A program made the translations under genes and the position numbers. Under the pieces are notes generated by a model. That model worked only from the letters and a program-made list of their open reading frames with translations. It had not been told where the DNA came from and made no database searches. Below are positions 11,866-22,639 of a DNA stretch of 64,000 nt, one piece after another. The stretch comes from Adiantum capillus-veneris (taxonomy: Eukaryota; Streptophyta; Polypodiopsida; Polypodiales; Pteridaceae), in the NCBI GenBank assembly GCA_014529385.2, contig CM043945.1, positions 156,558,741-156,622,740 of the forward strand, written 5' to 3'. Position 1 is the stretch's first letter, and each line of letters opens with the position of its first letter.

Positions 11866-12314
11866 TTCCAGTGTCCTTTTTTCTAACTTAGCATAGGGAG
11901 TATGTCATCCATTTTTGTTCCTGAGTTTGGTCGATTTTAAGCCTTGATTCATATGCTTTCAAGAGTGTGTCTAGATGTTTGTTTACTTTCTCTACTAGCA
12001 CAGATCCATGTGATCTCGCACTTTTGGATTCCCCTTTCTTCTCAAGCTCTATGTCTGTTGGTGTTTCTGGTTTTTGAACTATTTGTCTTTCAAGTTTTTC
12101 CAGTCTGTCTTTGGTTCGTTGTAATTCTTTTGTTAGGAAATTTTTTTGTTTTTGTTTCCTAACTTCAACACATGCTTTTCTAGCCTTCCATGTGTTTCGT
12201 TGGCTTTTTCATTCAATGCCAGGTGCTTTCAGTCCCGGTTCTTCATTTACAGGTCCTTCTTTGTGTTTTTCAGCTTGAGCTCGTGTGATAACCTATAGGT
12301 ATTACTGTTTTATT

Positions 12315-13820
12315 TTATGAACCATTGCTTGAAGGGATCGCCTCCACAATGTTTAAAATTGTTTTAACCACTTTGTTTGGATTTTTTGGACAATCGGCGA
12401 TCAAATGATTGATGCTACAGTCTGGACAATACGCATTGACTCGGACAATTTCTGTATGAGGACAGTCTTTCATAAGAAGGTCACCCCCACATTTATAGCA
12501 TGGTCCCAACGGTTGTTGTGAGCTCCTTGAGCACCCCTCTATTGGTAAGCAGGTCTTGGTCCATTGAAGCTTCCATTGGCTATGAGCAACAATGTTCTCT
12601 CGTCCAAACTATATCTACTTTCTCTTGCAGCATGTGCCGCTGTTGGTGGTCCAACATTGCCGATCATGCTCCATGGTTCCGGCACTCTCAGCTCTTTTGG
12701 TGGATAGTATGTTGGATAAGCCATTGTTCCACTTGGCTCTTTGTAATAGACAAGTACATGCACTAAAACATGTTCCTCTGATTCTTTCACAATGGGTGTA
12801 TATCTCACCTCTATTGGTCTTCACCCTGGGAGTGGTGGTTGTTGTCCCAAAACTAGTTGTGGTCATTCAACCCCAACTGGTCTTGGAAAATTCTCTACAT
12901 TATATCTAGGTATTGGTGGTACTTGAGGCGGTGCTACTTGCAGTTGGGGAACATACTGTTGTTTTCGTACATAGCCCTTATTGTAGTAGCATTCCTCAGT
13001 CACATGATTTGTCCATTTCTTCTCGATGGTGAACCACTTTAATTGCTTAGCGTGTGGCCTGGCAAATGGGCTAAAACTCTTCAACACCTCCTCTATGAGT
13101 CACTCTTGATTTACTTCTGGTTCATTTTGTTGTACTGACTACCCAAAATTCGTTCCACTTTGTTGAGATGATGAATCATCATCTCTATCTCTTTGATCTC
13201 CATCTCTATAGATCGCACAATTATCTACTAGGAATAAAGCCTCTTTGGTTAACTCATTCAGAGTGGGGCTTTTCTCAAGCCGTGGATAAATATCAACATG
13301 AGTCTAGATTGAGTAGGTAATTCTTTCATTGGGAAGAATTTTACGTATCGTTTTGACCGTAGGGATGCCTTCCTGATAGATTCCCCCTCTTTTTACTTAA
13401 ACTTGTGGATTTGAGAAACAATATTGTGGGCTATCCCTCTTTGAGAGACTCCCTCCACAAACTCGTCAAAAACTTTTGGATGGTCTCAAAATCCCGCCTT
13501 TCAGCAGCATTCAAACCAAGTGGCAGTGTCTTCCTCTAAGATGAGTTCAAATCCCGCAAATTGTGTATCGAAGTCTTTAACCTCTTTTGCTCGGATCACT
13601 CTCTAGAACGTTTCCATGTGGTCTCTAGGGTCTCCTTCTCCTGAATACCTCTTGTGGACCCATTTCTAGACCTGAGAAGGTCTAACACTTTTATGTTCTA
13701 CCATTCTAATTGTGGAATCTCCTCATCCTTCTCCCCTCACAGGGTCTCGTTCATGTCTCAATCTTTTGTGAATTGCTCCCTCCATTCCATATCCTGTATA
13801 GGACCTTTCAACAGGTGGTT
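12315..13820 (-). pseudogene. Gag of element G, 3' part with zinc knuckles
   Basis: The minus strand carries two zinc-knuckle relics at 12315-12509. One is CYKCGGDLLMKDC, a CX2CX3HX4C knuckle whose His is Leu; the other is CPDCSINHLIADC, intact with the same short spacing. Upstream pieces (12863-13087, then 13.1-13.65 kb) have decayed capsid features such as KEGESIRKASLRSKRY and LIFIHGLRKAPL. The frame from 13820 upward was continuous with 18703 onward before element A inserted: joining across the A insertion with one CCGT copy keeps one frame open. Gag would form the virus-like particle and bind RNA. Confidence 0.65.
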
Positions 13821-13824
13821 CCGT

Positions 13825-14958
13825 TGTCAGGAGTTTTTTGGAGCAAGGAATTGTGCATATGTACATATCCATGCATGGTGCATCAAATAAAGAGTTGCCC
13901 ATTCTCCAGAGCCAGGTGGTTACGTGGGGCCCACATGTGTACAGGTAGGACAAGAAGTACATAGTGCATCGATTTTCACTATTACCAGTACCACTGTGTT
14001 TTTTCTACAATAAGGAGGAGTTATAGCACGTAAAACTTCTCGAGGAATCTATCCACAGGCCGACGACATGAGGTAAGCAGGTGCGTCAGATGGCATCTAG
14101 TGGCGTCAGGAGGGCGAACGAGGTCAATATTTGCACGCGGATGAGGACGGACACAACGTGGGTGTTTTCTGGTGAGAGTCATGCAGAAAGGTCATCATTA
14201 GGACCACTTTTTGGGGCCACTTCACGTGGTGGTGAGATGCATTATTGGAAAAAAGCTGAGTGCCAGGTGTGCGAATGATGCAAAAAGGTGACAACTATGC
14301 ACTGCGAGGTCAGTTTTTGGCCTGTTCGGGGTCCGTTTGAGGTCATCTAAAAGGCCAAGGGTACCAAACTAAAAAGGCTAAGTGTGGGAACTGATAAACA
14401 AGAGAGAAGACCAGAAAAAACGTGGAGAAGAGAGGAGGAATAGCCGCAAGTGTGTTTTTTGGGTTTTTGGCGCCTGTTTTGGCCGTAAACTGCTCATCCG
14501 AGGTCGGATTTGAGCACTTTGACATTGTAGACTGGGGTTTTGGGCCGTTCCGGACGCGATGGCGCTGTCCATTTTGCCAAATTACTCATTCTTTTCCTGC
14601 TGTTTTTCTGTGTAAGTTTCTCTTATGAGCGAAGTTTCTGCTCCAGTTTGTGATTGTATCTGGTATCTTTTACGTATATTGTGTGAGTTGTTTGCCCCAT
14701 TGGTGTTGGCCCAAGCTCATTTGTATCTAAAAATCAGAAATTCTCCTCTTTTGAGCTGAGTTTTTTGGGTGTGTGTGTCTGCGTGGAGTGGGCACGTGGA
14801 TAGTCTCTCTCCTCTCACTCCAGAGGTGTGTTCCCTGTCTCGGCCAGGTGTGTTGTCTAAGCCGAGTGGTGCCCCATAGTGTGTGTGTGTGTGTATCATT
14901 CCAAGAGTGTGTGTCGGGTCGTTATAGAGGCGCTGTGTGTGTTTTCATCCCGCTCACA
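13825..14958 (+). repeat. 5' LTR of element A
   Basis: Starts TGTCAGG and ends CTCACA; copy of 17559-18702. Contains a short GT run near 14769 and another near 14880. No clear TATA box was found. Confidence 0.93.
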
Positions 14959-14964
14959 TTCTTT

Positions 14965-14982
14965 TGGCGCCCCCACGGAGGA
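14965..14982 (+). promoter_or_regulatory. Primer binding site of element A
   Basis: TGGCGCCCCCACGGAGGA begins six bases after the 5' LTR end. The same type of site is found in B (41192), E (55141) and F (60456, minus strand). The matching tRNA is not identified here. Confidence 0.8.
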
Positions 14983-16017
14983 TCTTCTTCGAGTACCTTC
15001 TGCTTCGAGCTTCGAGCTTCAAGCTTCGAGGTTCGGGATTACAGATTACAGGTTAAAGGTTACAGGGATAGGTTCAGGTACAAGTGATTCACACAGGTAC
15101 AGGTAGCTGGAGTACAGTGATATACTAGCAGTGATGTCACTTGCAGTTGTTGTGGGAATGCATCACTTGGCGCCTATTTGAGCGCATTGTCTGCTGGATT
15201 GTACGTTACTTGTGGAAACCCCCATTGTACGCATTTGTGGAGCCATACTTGGTTGTATTTGGCAGTCCCAGCCATTTCTGAGACTTGGTCTGGAAGATAG
15301 TCATTTCTGAGACTTGACTATACGCGATTTGCATTAGCCTTCGTGTGAGGGTCGATAGCGTGAGGTTTTATTGAGCTGGGGGATTCTCAAATGTGGAGAT
15401 CCTTTCGGTGATACAGGTAGCTGGAGCACCCTTTTCGTGACCTCGCCATAGGCTATGTACTAGTGATTGCTACTTGATGCTCGAGCTCTATTGTTGGCAG
15501 TCTATGCTTACACATACAGTGTATATTTTGGGTTCTTACTGCTCTAATTATGGGGAAACTCTGTCGAAATTTTCCCAAGTTATGATGGCTGGTTTTTTGG
15601 TCTTTTGAGCCATTTATGTTGTTATGCTGCTGAAATTTTGGCAAAATCAGAGGTTAAGTCAGGTGTGCCTTCTTGGGAGCTTCATGGTTGGCTTTAATGG
15701 ATGATCAAAATGGCCCTCATTTCACTCCTTTTCATTTAACTCAAAGGATTCAGATTAATGTTCATGTGTCCAGGAAGATCTTTTTCCAGCAGCGCATAGT
15801 CTTTATGTTTGGGCCAAGAAGATTGAGAGAGATCCTGGAATGTCCTTTGCCTGTTGTCATTCCGATGATCAACTATGAAAACTCATTTGATGTGCATGTG
15901 TTTGTCCTTATCTAAAGACAAGCTCCATTGAAGTTTCAAGGGATTGAGTAGCGAAAAGTTTTGGGTTCTTGCACGTGTGTTCAAAGAGGTTCTTAAAGCA
16001 TTTAAACTTGGGTAGCC
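14983..16017 (+). other. Leader of element A with one small open frame
   Basis: About 1 kb between primer site and gag. It starts with a CTTCGAGCTTCAAG-type direct repeat (about 15000-15035) and GATTACAGATTACAGG-type repeats (about 15038-15065). An 80-codon open frame (15673-15915) lies upstream of gag; its product shows no recognised motif and may be chance. Otherwise nothing recognised. Confidence 0.4.
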
Positions 16018-17508
16018 ATGGCTTTCTCTTATCCGGAATTTCATGGAAGAAGTGGTGAAGATGCGGAAGACTTTCTGGAGCAAGTCGAGGTGGCATGCAT
16101 AAGCAACAATATGTGTGATGAGGACAAGATTTTGAGGCTATTTGGATTGCTTTTGAAAGATGAGGCCCGTGTTTGGTTCATGGATTTGGAAGCTAAAGAA
16201 GCAGTGGCTTCTTCTTATGGTTTGAGTCTTGACAAGTTTATAGAAGCTTTTTTAGAGCGTTTCCAGGTTGTGGAAGATGCAAATGCAGTATGGAATGAGC
16301 TCAATGCTCTTAAGCAAGGTTCTTGTCAAGGTGTTGATGCCTATATACAAGTTTTTACAGATTTATGGACTCGTTGGTGTGTTGCTCTTAAGGATGAGAC
16401 CCCCCCTTGTTCATTGAAGAAAAGTTCTTTTGTTGATGGTTTGTCACCTTGGTTGCGGTTTGAGGTTGAGTTGAAGAGGCCCGAGTCTTTTGAAGATGCA
16501 ATATGCATTGCAAAGCACAAGGAATGGAAGTTTAAGCGTCTTGAGGAACATGGTATCAGTACAGGTATGCATGTGCAAGATGGATTTGGCATGGAAGATG
16601 AAGTTAAGCCTAAGCAGGTGAAAAGTAGCCTATCTTATGATGTTTCTCGTTTCTTCCCAAGGTCTATTGTGAAGCGTAAAGAGGTCTTGCAGGTTGACAG
16701 GTTTATGGAAGAGCCTAAAGAGGTGAGTAATGCTTTGGATACAGGATTGAAAAATCTTGAAGAGGATGCATTGGCTACTTGTGTACCTTGTGATTCTGGG
16801 TGTGAGTGTGAGGTTGAGGTTATTGATAATGAGCACGTATCTTTGGATACTAGTTCCTCGGAAATTAGGGAAGAGGGCAAGGTTGAGAGCCATTTTGTGG
16901 ATTTGTTGGATGTAGAGCCTGTTTTGAAGCCATATTTTGATGTATGTGCAGTGATTGAACCGATTTGTGAGCATGATTGTGGTTTAGAGCAGGGATTTGT
17001 ATTCTTGGAGACTGATAAACCCATGCTAGAAGCTATGGATAGTGGTGCTAGCCATGATTATGATGTGGATAAAGTTATGTGTGATGATGAGTATGCTTAT
17101 GATGAGGAGAAGGGGTTTGGCATATATGAGTCCAATCTCAGCTATGTGGATGCCTATGCTAGGGATATGTGTGCTGCGGGGATACTTTTGTGCTTTGGAT
17201 ATCAACAACTTTACCTTCACACAATGCTTTTAGCTACTTGGGTGCATGATTTGCAAGTTGTTGCTATGGCTGGTGAAGCCAAGATGCCAGGTGATGAGTC
17301 ACTTGAGTTGTCTCTATCGGTTGGGTTGAATGTGGCATGCAATATGTATGCTTTTGGAACTCCAGACAGGGCGGATGTGTTAGTTGGATATGCCTATGGT
17401 GCATTTTGGTTGATTGTTGACAAATGTAGGTGTGGTGTTATGATGCTTCTTGTGAATCAGGCGATATGCCTTTGGCCTTTTGATCCGGGTGGAATGAGCA
17501 TCTACTAG
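16018..17508 (+). CDS. Gag-like protein with acidic C-terminal extension (element A)
   Basis: A 496-residue intact frame starting MAFSYPEFHG. Residues about 1-200 match the retrotransposon gag capsid pattern: FHGRSGEDAEDFLEQ, the KDEARVWF segment, then LKQGSCQGVDAYIQ and GLSPWLRFEVELKRPESFEDAICIAK. Residues about 220-400 are very acidic and Cys-containing, with no zinc knuckle. A lone MDSGASHD near residue 340 mimics a retropepsin motif, but no protease fold follows. The last 100 residues are hydrophobic-aromatic and of unknown nature. The Met lies right at the start of the capsid homology. Elements B and F have the same gag-plus-acidic-tail layout. Probably packaged by proteins supplied by a related full element such as E. 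Confidence 0.75.
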   Translation: MAFSYPEFHGRSGEDAEDFLEQVEVACISNNMCDEDKILRLFGLLLKDEARVWFMDLEAKEAVASSYGLSLDKFIEAFLERFQVVEDANAVWNELNALKQGSCQGVDAYIQVFTDLWTRWCVALKDETPPCSLKKSSFVDGLSPWLRFEVELKRPESFEDAICIAKHKEWKFKRLEEHGISTGMHVQDGFGMEDEVKPKQVKSSLSYDVSRFFPRSIVKRKEVLQVDRFMEEPKEVSNALDTGLKNLEEDALATCVPCDSGCECEVEVIDNEHVSLDTSSSEIREEGKVESHFVDLLDVEPVLKPYFDVCAVIEPICEHDCGLEQGFVFLETDKPMLEAMDSGASHDYDVDKVMCDDEYAYDEEKGFGIYESNLSYVDAYARDMCAAGILLCFGYQQLYLHTMLLATWVHDLQVVAMAGEAKMPGDESLELSLSVGLNVACNMYAFGTPDRADVLVGYAYGAFWLIVDKCRCGVMMLLVNQAICLWPFDPGGMSIY

Positions 17509-17541
17509 TGCTGCTGCTGAGCATGAATGCTCTAGCAGGCT

Positions 17542-17551
17542 AGGGGGTGGG
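17542..17551 (+). promoter_or_regulatory. Polypurine tract of element A
   Basis: AGGGGGTGGG lies just upstream of the 3' LTR (17559). Element F has a closely similar tract, GGGGGTGGGCAA, on its own strand. Confidence 0.7.
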
Positions 17552-17558
17552 CAAATTA

Positions 17559-18702
17559 TGTCAGGAGTTTTTTGGAGCAAGGAATTTTGCATATGTACAT
17601 ATCCATGCATGGTGCATCAAATAAAGAGTTGCCCATTCTCCAGAGCCAGGTGGTTACGTGGGGCCCACATGTGTACAGGTAGGACAGGAAGTACATAGTG
17701 CATCGATTTTCACTATTACCAGTACCACTGTGTTTTTTCTACAATAAGGAGGAGTTATAGCACGTAAAACTTCTCGAGGAAGCTATCCACGGGCCGACGA
17801 CATGAGGTAAGCAGGTGCGTCAGATGGCATCAAGTGGCGTCAGGAGGGCGAACGAGGTCAATATTTGCACGCGGATGAGGACGGACACAACGTGGGTGTT
17901 TTCTGGTGAGAGTCATGCAGAAAGATCATCATTAGGACCACTTTTTGGGGCCACTTCATGTGGTGGCGAGATGCATTATTGGAAAAAAGCTGAGTGCCAG
18001 GTGTGCGAATGATGCAAAAAGGTGACAACTATGCACTGCAAAGTCAGTTTTTGGCCTGTTCGGGGTCCGTTTGAGGTCATCTAAAAGGCCAAGGGTACCA
18101 AACTAAAAAGGCTAAGTGTGGCAACTGAAAAAAAAGAGAGAAGACCAGAAAAAACGTGGAGAAGAGAGGAGGAACAGCCGCAAGTGTGTTTTTTGGGTTT
18201 TTGGCGCCTGTTTTGGCCGTAAACTGCTCATCCGAGGTCGGATTTGAGCACTTTGACATTGTAGACTGGGGTTTTGGGCCGTTCCGGACGCGATGGCGCT
18301 ATCCATTTTGCCAAATTCCTCGTTCTTTTCCTGCTGTTTTTCTGTGTAAGTTTCTCCTATGAGCGAAGTTTCTGCTCCAGTTTGTGATTGTATCTGGTAT
18401 CTTTTACGTATATTGTGTGAGCTGTTTGCCCCAGTGGTGTTGGCCCAAGCTCATTTGTATCTAAAAATCATAAATTCTCCTCTTTTGAGCTGAGTTTTTT
18501 GGGTGTGTGTGTGTGTGTGTGTCTGCGTGGAGTGGGCACGTGGATAGTCTCTCTCCTCTCACTCCAGAGGTGTGTTCCCTGTCTCGGCCAGGTGTGTTGT
18601 CTAAGCCGAGTGGTGCCCCATAGTGTGTGTGTGTGTATATCCTTCCAAGAGTGTGTGTCGGGTCGTTATAGAGGCGCTGTGTGTGTTTTCATCCCGCTCA
18701 CA
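17559..18702 (+). repeat. 3' LTR of element A
   Basis: Direct copy of 13825-14958. The GT run near 18502 is longer than its counterpart near 14769. It ends ATCCCGCTCACA and is followed by the CCGT target duplicate. Confidence 0.93.
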
Positions 18703-19593
18703 CCGTAAAAAACCCTCTTTCTGTTTTGATTCTCTCCGTATAGGGGAATCCTACTGTGGTCGTCCTTGGGATAAGAATAAGAGTAAGTGGGCACGGGTGA
18801 GACTATAGGGGTCACATATGATCTGTTTGTAATGGGGACTTCTCCTCTATAGAACTCATGTTCCCTTGTCACTGTGGGTCGCAACCATGATTGCAATGTT
18901 TTAGGATTTGGGTTGAGATACGAAGAAAAATTTGGCTTTTCTATCGATCCACCTTGCCTAGTTGGAACTCTGGTCGTATCCTCTATTTCCTCAAAGCCTA
19001 AAGGGATTGGTAGATTTACTAGGGGAAGGGTTTAGTCCTTGAGTGGCGTGCAAGGTTTGTTGGAATTACTCTAGTTTCTCTCAATCTTGCTACCACTGCT
19101 TTCTCTATCAGCATATACTCTCGTCCGTATTTGTCAACATATATTATAAGACTCCCTTCACCTGTTTTAAATGAGAACAAGTACAAAGTCTTTTCTATGC
19201 CTAGCTCAAAGGAAAATGGTGCTAGAAATCGGAAATATGTCTTGACTCTCCCATTCGAGTATTCATAGATTCCTACCGTTCCTTGGTTATTTACCACTTT
19301 AGTCACCTTCTTGTTAAACATTAGGGTGGCGTTAGGAAGGTCTATTAGAGGAGGTATTTCGGTGACTTCAGAAAACCATCTTCCCTTTTACCACATTATA
19401 CCCGTATTTGTTGTAGTTTTGTGGATCCTTAACGATAAGGTAATGTGTTCCCTCATCATCACAGAATCTATCCCAATCATCGTAAGCTAGAAGGGCATCC
19501 ACTCCTTTTGTTAGTTTTTCCTCAATACATATGCTTTTTCATCCTCTTTCATTAGCATATACCAAATCCCCATGGGCATTTTGTCCTTCTAAG
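18703..19593 (-). pseudogene. Gag N-terminal part of element G, continuation beyond element A
   Basis: The minus strand holds coding-like pieces. One at 19019-19321 contains VNNQGTVGIYEYSNGR. Another near 19400-19500 contains AYDDWDRFCDDEGTHYLIVK and QNYNKYGYNVVKGK. They join in frame, across element A, to the gag piece at 13820. The N-terminal limit is hidden because the copia element starts at 19594. The domain resembles no named family I can cite. Confidence 0.5.
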
Positions 19594-19825
19594 TGTTAGG
19601 TAAAGGCGGTGTGCCTCACCGTGCTTTGCCTGTGTCCACCGGCTAGTGTCCGGCTGCCCACATTTATCTCCTTAGTCTTTATACATAAGGAGCTCTCACT
19701 CACACTCTCACATGGTGATCACACAGTGAGATTTGGGAGCTCCACCCCACATCCTGTGTCCTTCTCTCTGTCTCCCTCTCTCTCCTTCTCACTCTCCACA
19801 CACGCACCGCATCCGATCACTCACA
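19594..19825 (+). repeat. 5' LTR of element H (Ty1/copia)
   Basis: A 232-bp stretch starting TGTTAGGTAAAG and ending CGATCACTCACA, followed two bases later by a Met-initiator-type primer site. Length and ends fit a short copia LTR. The partner LTR was not found in the window, so the left end is inferred. Confidence 0.6.
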
Positions 19826-19827
19826 AT

Positions 19828-19839
19828 TGGTATTAGAGC
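19828..19839 (+). promoter_or_regulatory. Primer binding site of element H
   Basis: TGGTATTAGAGC differs by one base from TGGTATCAGAGC, the standard site for initiator methionine tRNA in plant LTR elements (seen exactly at 45872). Confidence 0.75.
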
Positions 19840-21020
19840 TATGGTGACCGCGGAGAGCACGATGGCTTTGAGAGCTTTGAGGCTATAGCTCGCTCGCTCT
19901 CTGTAGTGGAGAGATAAAGAAAGCTTTGAAGCTTTGTGAGAATGCGTTGGGAACTTGTGAGCTCAGTTGAGAGTGATGTATGATCTTGTGGAAGCTCAGA
20001 AAGGAGTGTGGAAGATTGTGTGTAAGTGAAGGTGCTTCCCTAAATATTGTGTGCGCAGCAGCACTGTTCTCAGATTCATTTTTCTCCTTGTAGAATGCAG
20101 ATCTGAGAATTATGTCCCACCATGGCCATCTGTTTTGACGTGGTCTACAACTTTGCAGAAGAAATGTTTTGCAAATTCCTCACCGTTTTGCTAATATTCA
20201 GCTCAGACTGGTTGTATACAGAAGTTGCAGGTTTTTTGTTTTCACATAGTGTGCGAGTTATGCACTTTTGGAAGCACGCCAAGTGCTCAAAGTTAAGTGC
20301 ATAAATTCTGATCTGAAGATGCAATTTCAGCTTGTGCAGAGCTTTTGGTTTGAGGGTTTTTTAGTAGATTTGGGCAACGAAGTAGAGAGGCATTTACACA
20401 CCACCAAAGCGGTCTCTTGAGAGACACGTTTTTTGGAGCACACAGGTGGAGCTTCTTTCACTGGTTTTCATAGGATACTTTGGCAGTGATTTTGTGCTTG
20501 GATTCATGGTCTTTGTGAATGGTTTGCATATGGTTATGGTGCATAGTTGATGCCCATTATATATGCATTTTGGCGAGCACTTTCAAGTGCCGGTGAGCTC
20601 TCTTGAGAGCATTGTTTTCACATTGATCAAGTTTTCGGATTGCAAATCTTTTGGCGCTTGCTTATGCGCGGTCACTTCGTTGATGTAAGTTGAGTGCGGA
20701 TTGCCATTGTATGTGAAAATGTGGAGCCATTTTGGCATTTCTACTCATTGGCATTGAGTAGTGTTATGGTTTATGGTAGAGATTGTACTTGAGTTTTTGC
20801 TCAGTTTTCAGGGGAAATTCTGCCGGATTTTTCCCATATTCTCTCCATACTTTGTGATCGAGTGTTTACTCTCACTTTGACAGGTTTTGTCAGTTTGGAC
20901 ACAGTTTTGTGTTTTTGTATCCACTCTCGCAAGAGTGAGGAGTTGTGTATCCTTCTTTGCTTGAGACAGTGGTTTGCTCTCGGGTGGGAGAGTCTTGTGA
21001 TCTCGAGCATTGCTTGCCAT
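19840..21020 (+). other. Leader / decayed gag region of element H
   Basis: No clear gene. Short frames only; position between primer site and zinc knuckle indicates a decayed copia gag. Confidence 0.35.
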
Positions 21021-21078
21021 AGTTTTGGTATGGAGAAGCTTCAGGTTAGAGGTGGTTCTCGTTCACGATCGCGATTGA

Positions 21079-22330
21079 CATGTTGACACTGCGGCCATGA
21101 TGGGCATATTAGGCGTCATTGCTTCAGGCGTATGAGGCAACGGAAGAGGCACATGCATGGTGATACTATGAGGACACATGCTAGAGAGTATGCATGTGAC
21201 GGGCATGTCACTTTTGAGTCTAGCTTGCCTTCAGACTGCTTTGTGTCTTGGGATAGCACATTGTCTACACGTTTTCTACTAGACGAGCATGCAATTTTTC
21301 ACATGACTTCACATCATTATTTGTTTTGCTCTTTCTCTAGTGGGAGACTTGGTTGTGTGCAGTTTGCTGATGGTTCAGCATATGACATAGAGGGTGCTGG
21401 AGATGTATGCATGTCTTTACCTAGCGGTTTCTTACGCTACGAGATATACGTTATGTACCAGCACTCAACCAGAGTCTCATTTTAGTGCGTCAGTTTTGCA
21501 GAGTAGTGGACATTGTGTACTACTTGGAGAGCGGTCATTTCATATGCATAGGGGATCACTAGTGATAGCCAGAGGTGCTAGGAGTGGTCTGATATACCCT
21601 TTGCATATTTTTGACACATGAGGCAGTGTAGTCTCTATGTACTTGCAGCCATGTTTGGAGCGAGAGACGAGGCATGTCTCTTTTGCGGATGTGCTCCATG
21701 GAGAGAAAGTTGTGCATTTGTCCTGTGGTGACATTCACAAAGACAGTGGTATCTCTGGGAATGCACAGCTTTGTTAGTCATCAGTTGAGGTGACATCAAT
21801 TGAGCCAGAGATCGATGCATTGTTCTATGATGCGTCTGATACGTTTGAGGGTGATAGTGTCCTTCAGATAGCTGTGTGTGATTGCAATGGTGCTGATTTT
21901 TTAGTTTTGCAATCATTCTCAGCAGATATGCCTTTGCCAGAGGATGCTGACATAGTGATGCATAGTCAGGTGGTTCCTGATGAGGATGCATATGGCACTG
22001 AGGTTGCTGACAGGGATAGGTTGGCACACATAGTGCATGTTTCATCGTCTTTTGGGTCTCTCATGTCTGATATTTTGGTCTCGAGACCTAATCTTGCTTA
22101 TGCGGTTGGTGCATTTGCAGTGGGAGTTGTCAGTCGTGCAATGACTGACACTATCATTGTGCATTGTGGAGCCATGTAGGTCGTCACTCAATACCTGCAT
22201 CATGAGTTTCATCGTAGCTATAGCCTTAGTGGTATGCATGTTGCATCTACACTAGATCATGTTTGGAGTGAGCCAGTGGGCATAGGTTTTGTAAGAGAAG
22301 GAAGTACACAGTACACAGGCACAGAACACC
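21079..22330 (+). pseudogene. Internally deleted Ty1/copia polyprotein (element H)
   Basis: A zinc knuckle with spacing CX2CX4HX4C lies at 21079-21120 but has a stop at its second position (C*HCGHDGHIRRHC). It is followed by a copia protease-like region (21230-21480): HMTSHHYLF, FADGSAYDIEGAGDV. After frame breaks comes the copia RT/RNase H junction near 22035-22200: GSLMSDILVSRPNLAYAVG (compare the family's GSLMYAM...RPD.AYAVG) and a decayed RYLKGT-type region. Integrase and most of RT are missing, so the copy is deleted inside. The 3' end and LTR were not found; the frame fades near 22330. Confidence 0.65.
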
Positions 22331-22639
22331 TCTTGCTTCATTCATGTATATTCCAGACTCAGAGTTACAACAGTAGATGCCATGAATATCATAGAGATTG
22401 GTTAAGTTACATCAAAAGACAGGTATGCCCCTCCATATACAACCGCTGCTCCAGCGTAGATCGGGAACGGTGCACACACTCCTGTCCCATGATATCCCAT
22501 GAAGAACTGCCGCTACTGCCACCACATACCGCATGACTCCTGATCCGCAGTGTCCAGACCTCCGCAGGACTACATGTGCGGCTAATGCCGTAACATCTCG
22601 CACGCACGGTGGATTGCGCGAACCCACACTCAGCGCCTC

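Larger units (their letters stand above)
13825..18702 (+). mobile_element. Element A: gag-only LTR retrotransposon with complete ends
   Basis: LTRs at 13825-14958 (1134 bp) and 17559-18702 (1144 bp) begin TGTCAGGAG and end CCCGCTCACA. CCGT flanks both sides (13821-13824, 18703-18706), a 4-bp target duplication. A primer binding site (14965) and a polypurine tract (17542) are present. The 2.6-kb internal region has one long frame, gag with an acidic tail, and no protease, RT or integrase. It is thus non-autonomous (the class called TR-GAG). It interrupts the gag of element G. LTR similarity is very high, with differences mainly in a GT run, so it is relatively recent. Confidence 0.92.
7081..18820 (-). 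mobile_element. Element G: degenerate Ty3/gypsy retrotransposon, split by element A (continues to about 19593)
   Basis: Minus-strand order is gag (about 19.5-12.3 kb, interrupted by A at 13825-18702), protease (about 11.2 kb), linker, reverse transcriptase remnant (9.9-9.2 kb), RNase H (9.1-8.7 kb) and integrase (8.7-7.1 kb). This protease-RT-RH-integrase order defines Ty3/gypsy. LTRs are not identified; the 5' side is obscured by the copia relic starting at 19594. Many stops, frameshifts and an internal deletion show an old inactive copy. Shortened zinc knuckles link it to element D. Confidence 0.75.

Noticed and set aside
17028-17060. MDSGASHD in A's protein as a working protease
   Set aside because: Only the short motif matches; no flap or ILGR-type second half follows, and the surroundings are acidic tail.
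21790-22179. Independent host gene on the plus strand at 21.8-22.2 kb
   Set aside because: It contains the GSLM...RPNLAYAVG pattern of a copia polyprotein and lies downstream of a copia primer site and protease relic.
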